In this document: piece after piece, positions 57,226 to 64,000 of the stretch
How the letters are laid out: each line of letters opens with the position of its first letter
Position numbering within the stretch: the stretch's first letter is position 1
NCBI GenBank assembly: GCA_028281325.1
Contig: JANQKC010000005.1
Span: 62,001 to 126,000 of the forward strand
Source of the DNA: Alphaproteobacteria bacterium
GTDB taxonomy: Bacteria > Pseudomonadota > Alphaproteobacteria > UBA8366
Length of the DNA stretch: 64,000 nucleotides
Direction of reading: 5' to 3'
Notes under the pieces: model-generated
What the model saw: the letters and a program-made list of their open reading frames with translations, nothing else
Databases searched by the model: none
What the model was told of the DNA's origin: nothing
Position numbers and translations under genes: made by a program

Positions 57226-58248
57226 TTAGACCGTGGCGACCGGCGTGGCAGGCGACCCGACGGCCCCGGGCAGCCGGAGCGGAGGCGCGGTCAGCAGGAA
57301 GCGCGACCGGTTGTTCGACCGCAGCCACGCCGCCAGTTCGGTCAGATACCACAGCTCGCCGAGATGCACGCCGAGCTTGAACAAGCAGTGTTCGTGCAGC
57401 GGAAGGGCGGGGCCGCGGTCGCCGAGGCGCGGGTCGGGCCCCAGATTGGACGACCGTTCGACGGCCAGGTTGTCGGAAATCAGCGCCGCGGCACCGCTGT
57501 CGGTGATCCATTGCAGGAGTTTCTCGTCGCGTCCGTCCAGCACCGCGCAGAGTTCGCGGACCGAGTCATCGGGATCGCGTTTCATGTCCAGCAGGCGTTG
57601 CGCGAGGCCGGTATGGAGGCAGACCATGTCGCCGGTTTCGACCTCGACATTATCGGCCTCCATGATCCGCATCAGGGCGTCGTAATCGACCGCTACCCGG
57701 TCGTCGCCCATGTGATGGCGCAGATCCACCATGACGCCCCGGCCCTGGACGCAGGTTTCGGCCATGCGGTCGATGGACAACGCGGCCGCGCCCGCCTCGC
57801 CATGCGTCGGTTTGCCGGTATCGGCGGGTATCACCGCGTGGCCGTTGTAATAGACCTTTTCCGGCGTGCCGTCGCCGTCGGCATCGAAGACCGAGCCTTT
57901 ATGGGCGAAGGCGTCCCACTGGGTCGAATACTGACTGTAGAGGGTAACGGCCTCGTCGGAGCTTACATCCGTGAAGCGGGGATCGATCTTCGATCCCTCG
58001 ATGTCGAAGTAAAGATGCCCGTCGCGATGGACGCCGTGGAACTGCGGCGGGAAGCGTGACGCGTTGAGGACGTTCTTGCCGGGATAATCGAGCGGCAGGC
58101 TGAGACAGAAGACCTTGCCGGTGCGAACCTCCGTCATCGCCTTCAAGCGCCGTTCCGGCGTCAGGAGGTTCATCCGGCCATACTGATCGTCGGGGCCGAA
58201 ATCGCCCCAGTTCGAGCCGTCGGGCCGGTTCTTCCAGCGGTTCGCCAT
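57226..58248 (-). CDS. Cyclase-family (kynurenine-formamidase-like) hydrolase, copy 1
   Basis: A 340-residue metal-dependent hydrolase of the putative cyclase family. The signature STQWDAFAH (108-116) corresponds to the usual GTHxDAPxH metal site, with Q and W in place of the first His and its neighbour. It starts WKNRPDGSNWGDFGPDDQYGRMNLLTP and ends GPPLRLPGAVGSPATPVATV in style shared with the upstream gene. GGGAG precedes ATG 58248. Twelve bases separate it from that gene. Substrate unknown. Confidence 0.88.
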   Translation of the reverse strand: MANRWKNRPDGSNWGDFGPDDQYGRMNLLTPERRLKAMTEVRTGKVFCLSLPLDYPGKNVLNASRFPPQFHGVHRDGHLYFDIEGSKIDPRFTDVSSDEAVTLYSQYSTQWDAFAHKGSVFDADGDGTPEKVYYNGHAVIPADTGKPTHGEAGAAALSIDRMAETCVQGRGVMVDLRHHMGDDRVAVDYDALMRIMEADNVEVETGDMVCLHTGLAQRLLDMKRDPDDSVRELCAVLDGRDEKLLQWITDSGAAALISDNLAVERSSNLGPDPRLGDRGPALPLHEHCLFKLGVHLGELWYLTELAAWLRSNNRSRFLLTAPPLRLPGAVGSPATPVATV

Positions 58249-58260
58249 CACAAAAGCTCC

Positions 58261-59280
58261 CTAGACCGTCGCCACCGGCGTCGCCGGCGATCCGACCGCG
58301 CCCGGCATCCGCAGCGGCGGACCGGTGAACAGGAAGCGCGAGCGCTCGTTTTCGCGGAGCCAGCGCGCCAGCGGACCGAGATTGAACATCTCGCCGAGAT
58401 GGACGCCGAGCCGGAACAGGCAGAGATCGTGCAACGCCAATAACGGGCCGGGTTCGGTGACCTCCATGACGCCGCCCCATTCGTATTCGACGGCCCGGTT
58501 GTCGCAGACCAGGACGGCGAGACCGCTGTCGGTGATCCATTGCAGCAGTTTTTCGTCGCGCCCGTTGAAGGCGGCGCCGGATTTGAACATGACGTCCGGG
58601 TCCGGATCGCCGGCAAAGTCGAGAAGCAGGTCGCTCCACCCCGTATGCAGCAGCACGATATCGCCTTCGTCGACTTCGACCCGGTCTTCATCCAGGATGC
58701 GCATCAGATCGTCATATCCGACGGCCTTGTGCTCGGTGCCGTAATGGGCGTGCAGATCGATCATCACGCCGCGCCCCTGCACGCAGGATTCCGCCATATG
58801 TTCGATGCCGAGCGAGACCGCGCCGACCTCGCCCTGCGTCGGCTTGCCGGTCTCCTCGTCGACCACCGCGAAGCCGTTATAGAAGACCACCTTCGGGTTG
58901 CCGTCGCCATGGATGTCGAACTCGCCGCCGTAATGGGCGAGGGCGTCCCATTGCGTCGAATATTGGCTGTGAAGATACATGGCGTCGTCGCATGTGGCGC
59001 TGGTGACGATCGGATTGAAGCGGCTCATCGGTTGGCAGAACGCGACCTCGCCCTCGCGGTAGACGGGCTTCAGTTCCGGCGGATGACGCCGCGGGTTCAA
59101 GGCCGTGCCGCCCGGTAGGTTGAGCGGCAGGCTGAGGCAGAAATTGATGCCTTCTTTGACCTCCGCCACGCCTTGACGGACTTTTTCCGGGGTGAGCAGA
59201 TTAAGCCGGCCCAATTGGTCGTCCTCGCCGAAATCCCCCCACGTCGATCCTTCGGGGCGGTGTGTCCAACGCTTGCTCAC
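58261..59280 (-). CDS. Cyclase-family hydrolase, copy 2
   Basis: A 339-residue paralogue of the next gene, with the same STQWDALAH (108-116) site and nearly identical ends (WGDFGEDDQLGRLNLLTPE; PGAVGSPATPVATV). GTG start at 59280 with GGGAG upstream. Probably first gene of the operon cyclase-cyclase-LLM oxidoreductase. Two co-directional copies could act on related substrates or as a heteromer. Confidence 0.88.
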   Translation of the reverse strand: MSKRWTHRPEGSTWGDFGEDDQLGRLNLLTPEKVRQGVAEVKEGINFCLSLPLNLPGGTALNPRRHPPELKPVYREGEVAFCQPMSRFNPIVTSATCDDAMYLHSQYSTQWDALAHYGGEFDIHGDGNPKVVFYNGFAVVDEETGKPTQGEVGAVSLGIEHMAESCVQGRGVMIDLHAHYGTEHKAVGYDDLMRILDEDRVEVDEGDIVLLHTGWSDLLLDFAGDPDPDVMFKSGAAFNGRDEKLLQWITDSGLAVLVCDNRAVEYEWGGVMEVTEPGPLLALHDLCLFRLGVHLGEMFNLGPLARWLRENERSRFLFTGPPLRMPGAVGSPATPVATV

Positions 59281-59381
59281 GGTGGCGGTCTCCCTTTTTC
59301 GTCGCTGTGTTCTGGCGGCAATGCCGCGTCTGTCGGTATGATACAGTGAAACGCGTGCAGGGTCAGATCGAGGAGGCGGAA
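59281..59381. promoter_or_regulatory. Divergent promoter region of two catabolic gene groups
   Basis: The 101 bases between the GTG of the cyclase gene (minus) and the ATG of the cupin gene (plus) must hold both promoters. No clear operator palindrome was seen. No adjacent regulator gene exists. Confidence 0.4.
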
Positions 59382-59981
59382 ATGGCGGAAACCGGCGAAC
59401 GGGACGAGGCGGTTGCGGAAGCCCTTGAGGAAATCAGGGCGATCGAAGCGAAGGACGGCGTAACCGAGGAATCGCTGGAGGCGATCAAGGGGGTGTTGCT
59501 GCGGCTGGCTCAAAAACGCGCCTTGTTCGACGAACGGGCCTTTCCGCCGCCGGATCGCGACGGGATCAGCAACTTCTACAAACTGTCGATCGACGAGGAC
59601 GATCGCTACGCCCTCTATCTGTCGGTGGGCCGGAAGGGACGGGAAACCCCGCCGCATAACCACACCACCTGGGCGGTCATCGTCGGCATGTCCGGCGAGG
59701 AGGAGAATCGCATCTACGCCCGGTCGGATGACGGATCGGTCGACGGCAAGGCGGACCTGAAGCAAATCGACAGCAGGATCCTCCGCGCCGATGACGGGCT
59801 CGCCTATATGCCTGACGCCATTCACAGCATCCACGTGATCAGCGACGAACCGACCCGCCATTTCCATATGTACGGAACGGCGCTGCATGCGTTGCCCGAC
59901 CGCGTGCAATTCGATACCGACGCCGGCGAATACAGTCATTTCCCGGCGATCCCGAGCATGCCGGCAAAGGCCGGGGCATGA
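59382..59981 (+). CDS. Cysteine-dioxygenase-like cupin protein
   Basis: A 199-residue cupin from ATG 59382, with AGGAGG upstream (a longer frame opens at 59262). The iron site is His92 and His94 (PPHNHTTWAVIVG) and His148 or His151 (IHSIHVI), as in thiol dioxygenases that turn cysteine or 3-mercaptopropionate into sulfinates. First gene of a plus-strand group, overlapping the next by 4 bases. Thiol substrate not known. Confidence 0.83.
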   Translation: MAETGERDEAVAEALEEIRAIEAKDGVTEESLEAIKGVLLRLAQKRALFDERAFPPPDRDGISNFYKLSIDEDDRYALYLSVGRKGRETPPHNHTTWAVIVGMSGEEENRIYARSDDGSVDGKADLKQIDSRILRADDGLAYMPDAIHSIHVISDEPTRHFHMYGTALHALPDRVQFDTDAGEYSHFPAIPSMPAKAGA

Positions 59982-60577
59982 CGGCCGCGGCGCGGAGAGG
60001 GATCGGCGGCTGCCTTGCTCTTGGCGTTGTCCTGTGGGCCTTCACGGCCTCGGCGGTCGAGATCGTGGTGTCGACCCGGGTCTGCGACCCGATCCCGGCG
60101 GGAGCCGGGGTGAGCATTTCGGCGGCGGATGACGCCGATCTCTACCGGTCGGTGGACAAGCCGCTGCGGGCGGCCCTAACGAAAGCCGGCCATGCGGAAT
60201 CCGCAGCCGGCCCCATGGAGCTGTATTACACGATTACCGAAGCGCCGGTCGCCCTACGCCGAAGCGGCCCGTCGCTGGGGACGTTGGAGGTCGATACCAC
60301 CCGAAGCGGACAGCGGGCGTTGCTGTTGCTGAACGTCTGGTCCACCCGGAAGGACAGCATCCTGGGCGGCCGCAAGAGCCAATCCGGCTCGCAGTTCTCG
60401 ACCTATATCTTCATGTCCTTCGAGGTTAACGACAAGGAATCCGGTCGTTGCCTGTGGCGCGGGGAAGGCGGCACGGCGCTCGTCGGCGACCCCAAGGTAT
60501 TGACCGTTCTGATTACCGAAACGGTCATGGATCACCTGGGGCAGGCGGTCGACAATAAGTCCGTCATCGCCGAATAG
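59978..60577 (+). CDS. Exported protein of unknown function (199 aa)
   Basis: It overlaps the cupin gene in an ATGA. The N-terminus is a signal peptide (GIGGCLALGVVLWAFTASAVE). The mature part is beta-rich (ITEAPVALRRSGPSLGTLEV; YIFMSFEVNDKESGRCLWRGEGGTALVGD). No family recognised; the pattern resembles small DUF4136-type lipoproteins, but no lipobox is present. The coupling to an enzyme gene is unexplained. Confidence 0.72.
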   Translation: MTAAARRGIGGCLALGVVLWAFTASAVEIVVSTRVCDPIPAGAGVSISAADDADLYRSVDKPLRAALTKAGHAESAAGPMELYYTITEAPVALRRSGPSLGTLEVDTTRSGQRALLLLNVWSTRKDSILGGRKSQSGSQFSTYIFMSFEVNDKESGRCLWRGEGGTALVGDPKVLTVLITETVMDHLGQAVDNKSVIAE

Positions 60578-60592
60578 CCGGTTCCTTACCCC

Positions 60593-61303
60593 GTGAAACC
60601 ATACGTCTCCTTGATTACCGGCGCGAGCCGGGGTATCGGCCTCGCCATCGCTCGGCGTCTCGCCGGCAATGGCGGCACGGTGATCGGCGTGGCGCGCAGG
60701 CGTCCGGATGGGGAATTTCCCGGCGCGTTCTTCGAAATCGACCTGTCGAACCGGGAAGAAACCGATCAAGCCCTGCGCGACATCGTCGACGCGCATCCGG
60801 TCGATCATCTCGTGAACAACGCCGGCTATCTCATTGCATCCACGATCGACGAGACGACGCCGACAGACTTCGACACAGAGGTCGCCGTGAACCTGCGGGC
60901 CGCTGTACAGTGCGCTCAGGCGTGCTTGCCGCGAATGAAGGCGCGGGGGCGCGGGCGGATCGTCAATATCGCCAGCCGCGCGACGCTGGGGCGGATCAAG
61001 CGCACCGCCTATGCCGCGGCGAAAACCGGCGTCATCGGCCTGACCAAGACTTGGGCGCTTGAACTCGCCGCGTCGGGTATCACGGTGAATACGGTTGCGC
61101 CGGGGCCGGTCGCGACCGAGATGTTCCAAACCAACATGCCGCCCGGATCGGCCGAATATGAAACCGTCATCGCCGGTATTCCCATGAAGCGGATGGGAAC
61201 GCCGGAAGAGGTCGCCGCCGCCGTGGAATTCTTTCTGAGCGATGACGCCGGCTTCATAACGGGCCAAACACTGTACGTATGCGGCGGCGGCAGCGTCGGA
61301 TAG
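60593..61303 (+). CDS. Short-chain dehydrogenase/reductase
   Basis: A 236-residue NAD(P)-dependent oxidoreductase. Cofactor motif TGASRGIG (9-16), NNAGY, and the catalytic Ser128, Tyr140 and Lys144 (YAAAK). The C-terminal GGGSVG ending and PGPVATEM are typical. GTG start at 60593, 15 bases after the previous stop. It is probably co-expressed with the cupin and DehI-family genes. Confidence 0.92.
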   Translation: MKPYVSLITGASRGIGLAIARRLAGNGGTVIGVARRRPDGEFPGAFFEIDLSNREETDQALRDIVDAHPVDHLVNNAGYLIASTIDETTPTDFDTEVAVNLRAAVQCAQACLPRMKARGRGRIVNIASRATLGRIKRTAYAAAKTGVIGLTKTWALELAASGITVNTVAPGPVATEMFQTNMPPGSAEYETVIAGIPMKRMGTPEEVAAAVEFFLSDDAGFITGQTLYVCGGGSVG

Positions 61304-61319
61304 GAAAGGGAGCGCATCG

Positions 61320-62159
61320 ATGGGATCAGGAGACCCCGTGCCAAGCATACCGGAAGCGGAGGCGACCGGTGACATCGCCGCGCTCTACGCGGATATTCGG
61401 CAAACGATTGGGGTGCCGTTGGTCAACCTGATCTGGCGGAATCTCGCGACGATCCCCGGCGCCCTCGATTGGGCGTGGTCCACGCTCAAACCGGCCTACG
61501 AGAACGGCAGCATTCAGGCCGAGGCACGCGCGCTGCGTATTGGCCAATCGTTGCCGGACGTTGCCGTGCTCCGCCCCTCCGTGCTTTCGGATGCCGGCCT
61601 TTCCGCGGCGGATCTTGTGGCGATCGGGACCATCCTGGAGTCCTACGACCGGAGCAACCCGCTCAATCTGGTCGCGATCGGGGCCTTGCTTGTGCTGTTG
61701 CAGGGCAACGCCGATGGCGCACCGGCGGGGACCCCGGCCGAGCGGGTCGCGGAGCCGCCGGTCGCCGGGGAGTTGCCGTCGTTGCTGGCGCTTGACGCGA
61801 TGGCGCCGGAGACGGCGGACCTCGCCCGCGCGGTAAACGCGCTGGGCGCGCGGGGACGGACGCATATCATGGTCAGCATGCCACGCCATCTCGCCCATTG
61901 GCCCGGCTATCTGCGCCTGTATCGCTCGATCATCGCGCCTTTGGACGAGGACGGGCGGCTCGCCGCCAGGATCGACGCCGTGATGACCGAGGGACGGTCG
62001 CGAGGCGCACTGCTCGCGGCGCACTTGTCGGCCAGCGCCGCACTGAAAGGCAAGGCGCGGGCGGCAACGGTGGCGACGCTCGAAGACTTCTACGAGAACG
62101 CCATCGCCCGCATGATCCCGGTGGTCGGCCTTTTGAAAAACGCGATGCCGCAATCCTGA
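61320..62159 (+). CDS. DehI-family halocarboxylic-acid dehalogenase-like protein
   Basis: A 279-residue helical protein. The block VPLVNLIWRNLATIPGALDWAWSTLKP is the family signature of DehI-type (group I) 2-haloacid dehalogenases; two internal repeats fit the fold (a similar IMVSMPRHLAHWPGYLRLYRSI in the second half). The catalytic Asp could not be mapped with certainty, and members often have other roles. Last gene before a terminator. Confidence 0.8.
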   Translation: MGSGDPVPSIPEAEATGDIAALYADIRQTIGVPLVNLIWRNLATIPGALDWAWSTLKPAYENGSIQAEARALRIGQSLPDVAVLRPSVLSDAGLSAADLVAIGTILESYDRSNPLNLVAIGALLVLLQGNADGAPAGTPAERVAEPPVAGELPSLLALDAMAPETADLARAVNALGARGRTHIMVSMPRHLAHWPGYLRLYRSIIAPLDEDGRLAARIDAVMTEGRSRGALLAAHLSASAALKGKARAATVATLEDFYENAIARMIPVVGLLKNAMPQS

Positions 62160-62172
62160 TCGATAAAACGGA

Positions 62173-62200
62173 ACGGGCGGACGCCAAAACGCCCGCCCGT
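62173..62200. terminator. Hairpin between convergent genes
   Basis: An 8-bp stem, ACGGGCGG (62173-62180) with CCGCCCGT (62193-62200). No long U-tract. It separates the DehI-family gene from the AsmA-like gene, which end toward each other. Confidence 0.55.
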
Positions 62201-62225
62201 CGTCATTCAACCGGTTGCGCGCCGT

Positions 62226-63065
62226 TTACTGGCCAAACAGCTTCTTCAGGCCTTTCTCGGCCTCGCTGGCGCCTTCCTTAAGCGCTTTGCCGGCGTCGCC
62301 GCCTTTCTCCAGGGTCTTTTGCAGCCCCTCTGCGGCGCCGCCCAGTTCCTTGCCGAGCGCATCCTTGATAGCGCCGACATCCAGTTTCCCGACCGCGCCC
62401 GTGGCGGCCGTGCTGATCGCGGCGACCACCTTCTGCGCGACCTCGGCCGGGGAGGCGCCGGAACTCCGACCGCCTTCCTTCCCGATATCCTTGAGGTGGA
62501 TAGTCGGCAGGGATGCGCCGGTTTTCTGTCCTTGCAGGAAATCGGCGCTGACATTCACCTTGCCGTCCCGGACATAGAGGTTTTCGATCACCAGCTTTGG
62601 CCCTTCGCCGGCGCTATCGCCGCTTGACGATCCGCCGCCGCTGCCGCCGCCCGACGATGCGCCGCCGGCCGCTTGCTCCACATTCTTCTGGATCGTGCCG
62701 ATGTTGCTGCCGCCCGAGCCGAATTCATACGTCACTTCCGGCGCGGCGATCACGACTTCCTTGATGACGATCACATCGGAGGTCACCGTGGCGGGATCGA
62801 CCTTGACGCTGACTTCGCCGAGTTTGAACGCGGAGTCGGTCTGAAAACCGGCGGGGTTGCCGACCGTCAGCCCGCGTATGGCGGCCTGTCCGTCGGTGAG
62901 GTTGTCGACGTCGACGGCATTCAGCGTGACGCTGACTTGCGTTACCTCGGACCCTGCTTCTTCAACGGCCGTCTTGATGATGGAGCCGAGATTCGACCAA
63001 ACAAAATACAGTCCGCCGGCAACGACGATGACGAGCACCGCCAGTCCAATAAGAACCTTTTTCAT
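62226..63065 (-). CDS. AsmA-like membrane-anchored protein
   Basis: A 279-residue protein with an N-terminal anchor (MKKVLIGLAVLVIVVAGGLYFVW). The next part has the AsmA/DUF748-like pattern of a beta-strand repeat (DVDNLTDGQAAIRGLTVGNPAGF; FKLGEVSVKVDPATV; VIVIKEVVIAAPEVTYEF). A Gly/Ser linker (about 136-153) follows, and the C-terminal 70 residues are an amphipathic Ala/Lys/Gly helix. AsmA-type proteins are tied to lipid traffic at the inner membrane; the truncated size makes this inference weak. Confidence 0.75.
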   Translation of the reverse strand: MKKVLIGLAVLVIVVAGGLYFVWSNLGSIIKTAVEEAGSEVTQVSVTLNAVDVDNLTDGQAAIRGLTVGNPAGFQTDSAFKLGEVSVKVDPATVTSDVIVIKEVVIAAPEVTYEFGSGGSNIGTIQKNVEQAAGGASSGGGSGGGSSSGDSAGEGPKLVIENLYVRDGKVNVSADFLQGQKTGASLPTIHLKDIGKEGGRSSGASPAEVAQKVVAAISTAATGAVGKLDVGAIKDALGKELGGAAEGLQKTLEKGGDAGKALKEGASEAEKGLKKLFGQ

Positions 63066-63227
63066 ATCTAATCTCTATTCCTGTCTCTACCCAAGTGCCC
63101 TGCCCATGTGAGCCGCACTCTACCTTCAGCGGCAATTGTCTGCACGAAAATATGGCCGTCGTGTGATGTCGAATTGCCCGGATACATGCCACGGGGCCGA
63201 CAACTTCAGGCTCCGTCATGCGGGCAT

Positions 63228-63260
63228 AAAAAAGCCTCGCCGGATTCAATCCGGCGAGGC
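63228..63260 (-). terminator. Strong rho-independent terminator for the 51-codon ORF
   Basis: A perfect 12-bp stem, 63234-63245 with 63249-63260, TCA loop, followed on the minus strand by a run of six T (63233-63228). It lies 41 bases past the stop of the small ORF, marking a separate minus-strand transcript. Confidence 0.9.
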
Positions 63261-63301
63261 GGAGGCTACAGCCACTGGGAGGAGGCTGAAGGAAAACTCG
63301 G

Positions 63302-63457
63302 TTACCGGTTCGTGTGCAGGAACCGGCGCAGGCCGCGGACCAGAAACTCGGCGCGGGTCTGCTCCGCCTTGCTGACCAAGGCGGAAATGTGGTCGTCGGT
63401 GGGCAGCGCGCCGGTCGGCAGCGGGGTCACACCCTTGGCATGTCGGCTATACGGCAT
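63302..63457 (-). CDS. Small protein (51 aa), unknown function
   Basis: Frame MPYSRHAKGVTPLPTGALPT... to ...RRFLHTNR, from ATG 63457 with AGGAG 8 bases upstream, ending before the strong terminator. Codon use is GC-rich at third positions like its neighbours. No membrane segment. The C-terminal half is basic and helical (KAEQTRAEFLVRGLRRFL). No family recognised. The own ribosome site and terminator argue it is real. Confidence 0.8.
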   Translation of the reverse strand: MPYSRHAKGVTPLPTGALPTDDHISALVSKAEQTRAEFLVRGLRRFLHTNR

Positions 63458-63656
63458 TGTACGAACTCCTAGCTTGCGTCTAAAACTTCAGAGAATTTTA
63501 ACTGTAATATTGCGCACTTTTCGGCAAGCGTTTAAACGTTGTTAACTATGTCGCTTATATCTCTAAGCGTTGACAGGTATATAGGGTAACTCGCCGTGAA
63601 TCGCAAACGATCATTTTTCACATATAATTTTAGAAAAACTAAAATTGAGGGTCGCT

Positions 63657-64000
63657 ATGGCCGTTAAGATGCCGCCGCTGAACGCCCTGCGCGCCTTCGA
63701 TGCGTCCGCCCGGCATCGTAGTTTCACGCGGGCCGCCGAGGACCTGAACGTTACGCCTGCCGCGATAAGCCATCAGATAAAGGGATTGGAGGCGTTTCTC
63801 GGCGCGAAGCTGTTCCGTCGCGCCAAGGGTACATTGATGCTCACGGAGGCCGGACAGCGCATCATGCCCGGCGTCCGCAAGGGCTTTTCCGCCTTCGAGG
63901 AGGCGATGGAGAATTTCGGTCTTTACGACAAGACGGGCCAGATCAACGTCGCGGTGACGCCGTCTTTCGGCGCGAAATGGCTGATTCCGCGCCTGGAGCA
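63657..64000 (+). CDS. LysR-family transcriptional regulator (GcvA-like), 3' end outside the window
   Basis: The first 114 codons. The winged-helix DNA-binding part reads LNALRAFDASARHRSFTRAAEDLNVTPAAISHQIKGLE, with the recognition helix around residues 33-44. The GcvA-like pattern (VTPAAISHQIK, GVTLMLTEAG-type wing) is clear. It is divergent from the 51-codon ORF over a 199-base AT-rich gap, so it may control that gene. Confidence 0.9.
   Translation, partial: MAVKMPPLNALRAFDASARHRSFTRAAEDLNVTPAAISHQIKGLEAFLGAKLFRRAKGTLMLTEAGQRIMPGVRKGFSAFEEAMENFGLYDKTGQINVAVTPSFGAKWLIPRLE

Overview
The window is a GC-rich chromosomal segment from an alphaproteobacterium, probably of the Rhodospirillales type. 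The evidence is gene order: erpA, xthA, dgt, argS, a SPOR protein, nagZ, scpA, scpB, tatA, tatB, tatC, serS, surE, pcm, an nlpD-like gene, yajC, secD, secF, an Mth938-like gene, a squalene/phytoene synthase-family gene and trmFO. Most of these run in the same direction with 1-4 base overlaps, as in compact alphaproteobacterial chromosomes. No rRNA, tRNA, insertion sequence or prophage gene was seen. The genus cannot be named from the sequence alone.

Layout. 1-6.2 kb: acyl-CoA and secondary-metabolism type genes (type III CoA-transferase, 2-hydroxyacid dehydrogenase, a single-module adenylation-carrier-thioesterase protein, a UbiD-family decarboxylase). 6.2-28.6 kb: the conserved housekeeping block (DNA repair, Fe-S assembly, dNTP control, tRNA charging, cell-wall recycling, chromosome condensation, Tat and Sec export, tRNA modification). 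28.7-31.3 kb: a DUF4389 membrane protein, a class III nucleotide cyclase and a secreted protein of unknown function. 31.5-35.5 kb: a complete type VI-A CRISPR-Cas effector locus, made of a six-repeat array and a 1179-residue Cas13a with both HEPN RxxxxH motifs. 35.6-39.1 kb: uvrA and divergent ssb. 39.3-42.6 kb: three OmpA-like lipoproteins with an MscS channel, most units ending in a clear hairpin terminator. 42.8-51.2 kb: gyrA, coaD, a DUF2927 protein with a metzincin-type zinc motif, malate synthase G, a PNPOx-like protein and a nucleoside transporter. 51.4-54.7 kb: an Ldh2-type dehydrogenase broken by a frameshift, then an unrecognised gene pair (multi-span coiled-coil membrane protein plus VWA lipoprotein). 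55.2-62.2 kb: small-molecule metabolism (alpha/beta hydrolase, LLM flavin oxidoreductase, two tandem cyclase-family hydrolases, thiol-dioxygenase-like cupin, SDR, DehI-family protein). 62.2-64 kb: an AsmA-like protein, a 51-residue ORF with its own terminator, and the start of a LysR regulator.

The standout is the Cas13a locus. The array lies 62 bases downstream of cas13a on the same strand. Its 36-base repeat, read in that direction, resembles the Rhodobacter capsulatus Cas13a repeat as I remember it, and the protein shares several sequence blocks with that enzyme. There are no cas1 or cas2 genes in the window, so this is an effector-only RNA-targeting locus set between uvrA and a secreted-protein gene. 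Type VI-A is a known class; what may be new is this compact alphaproteobacterial member and its stand-alone context.
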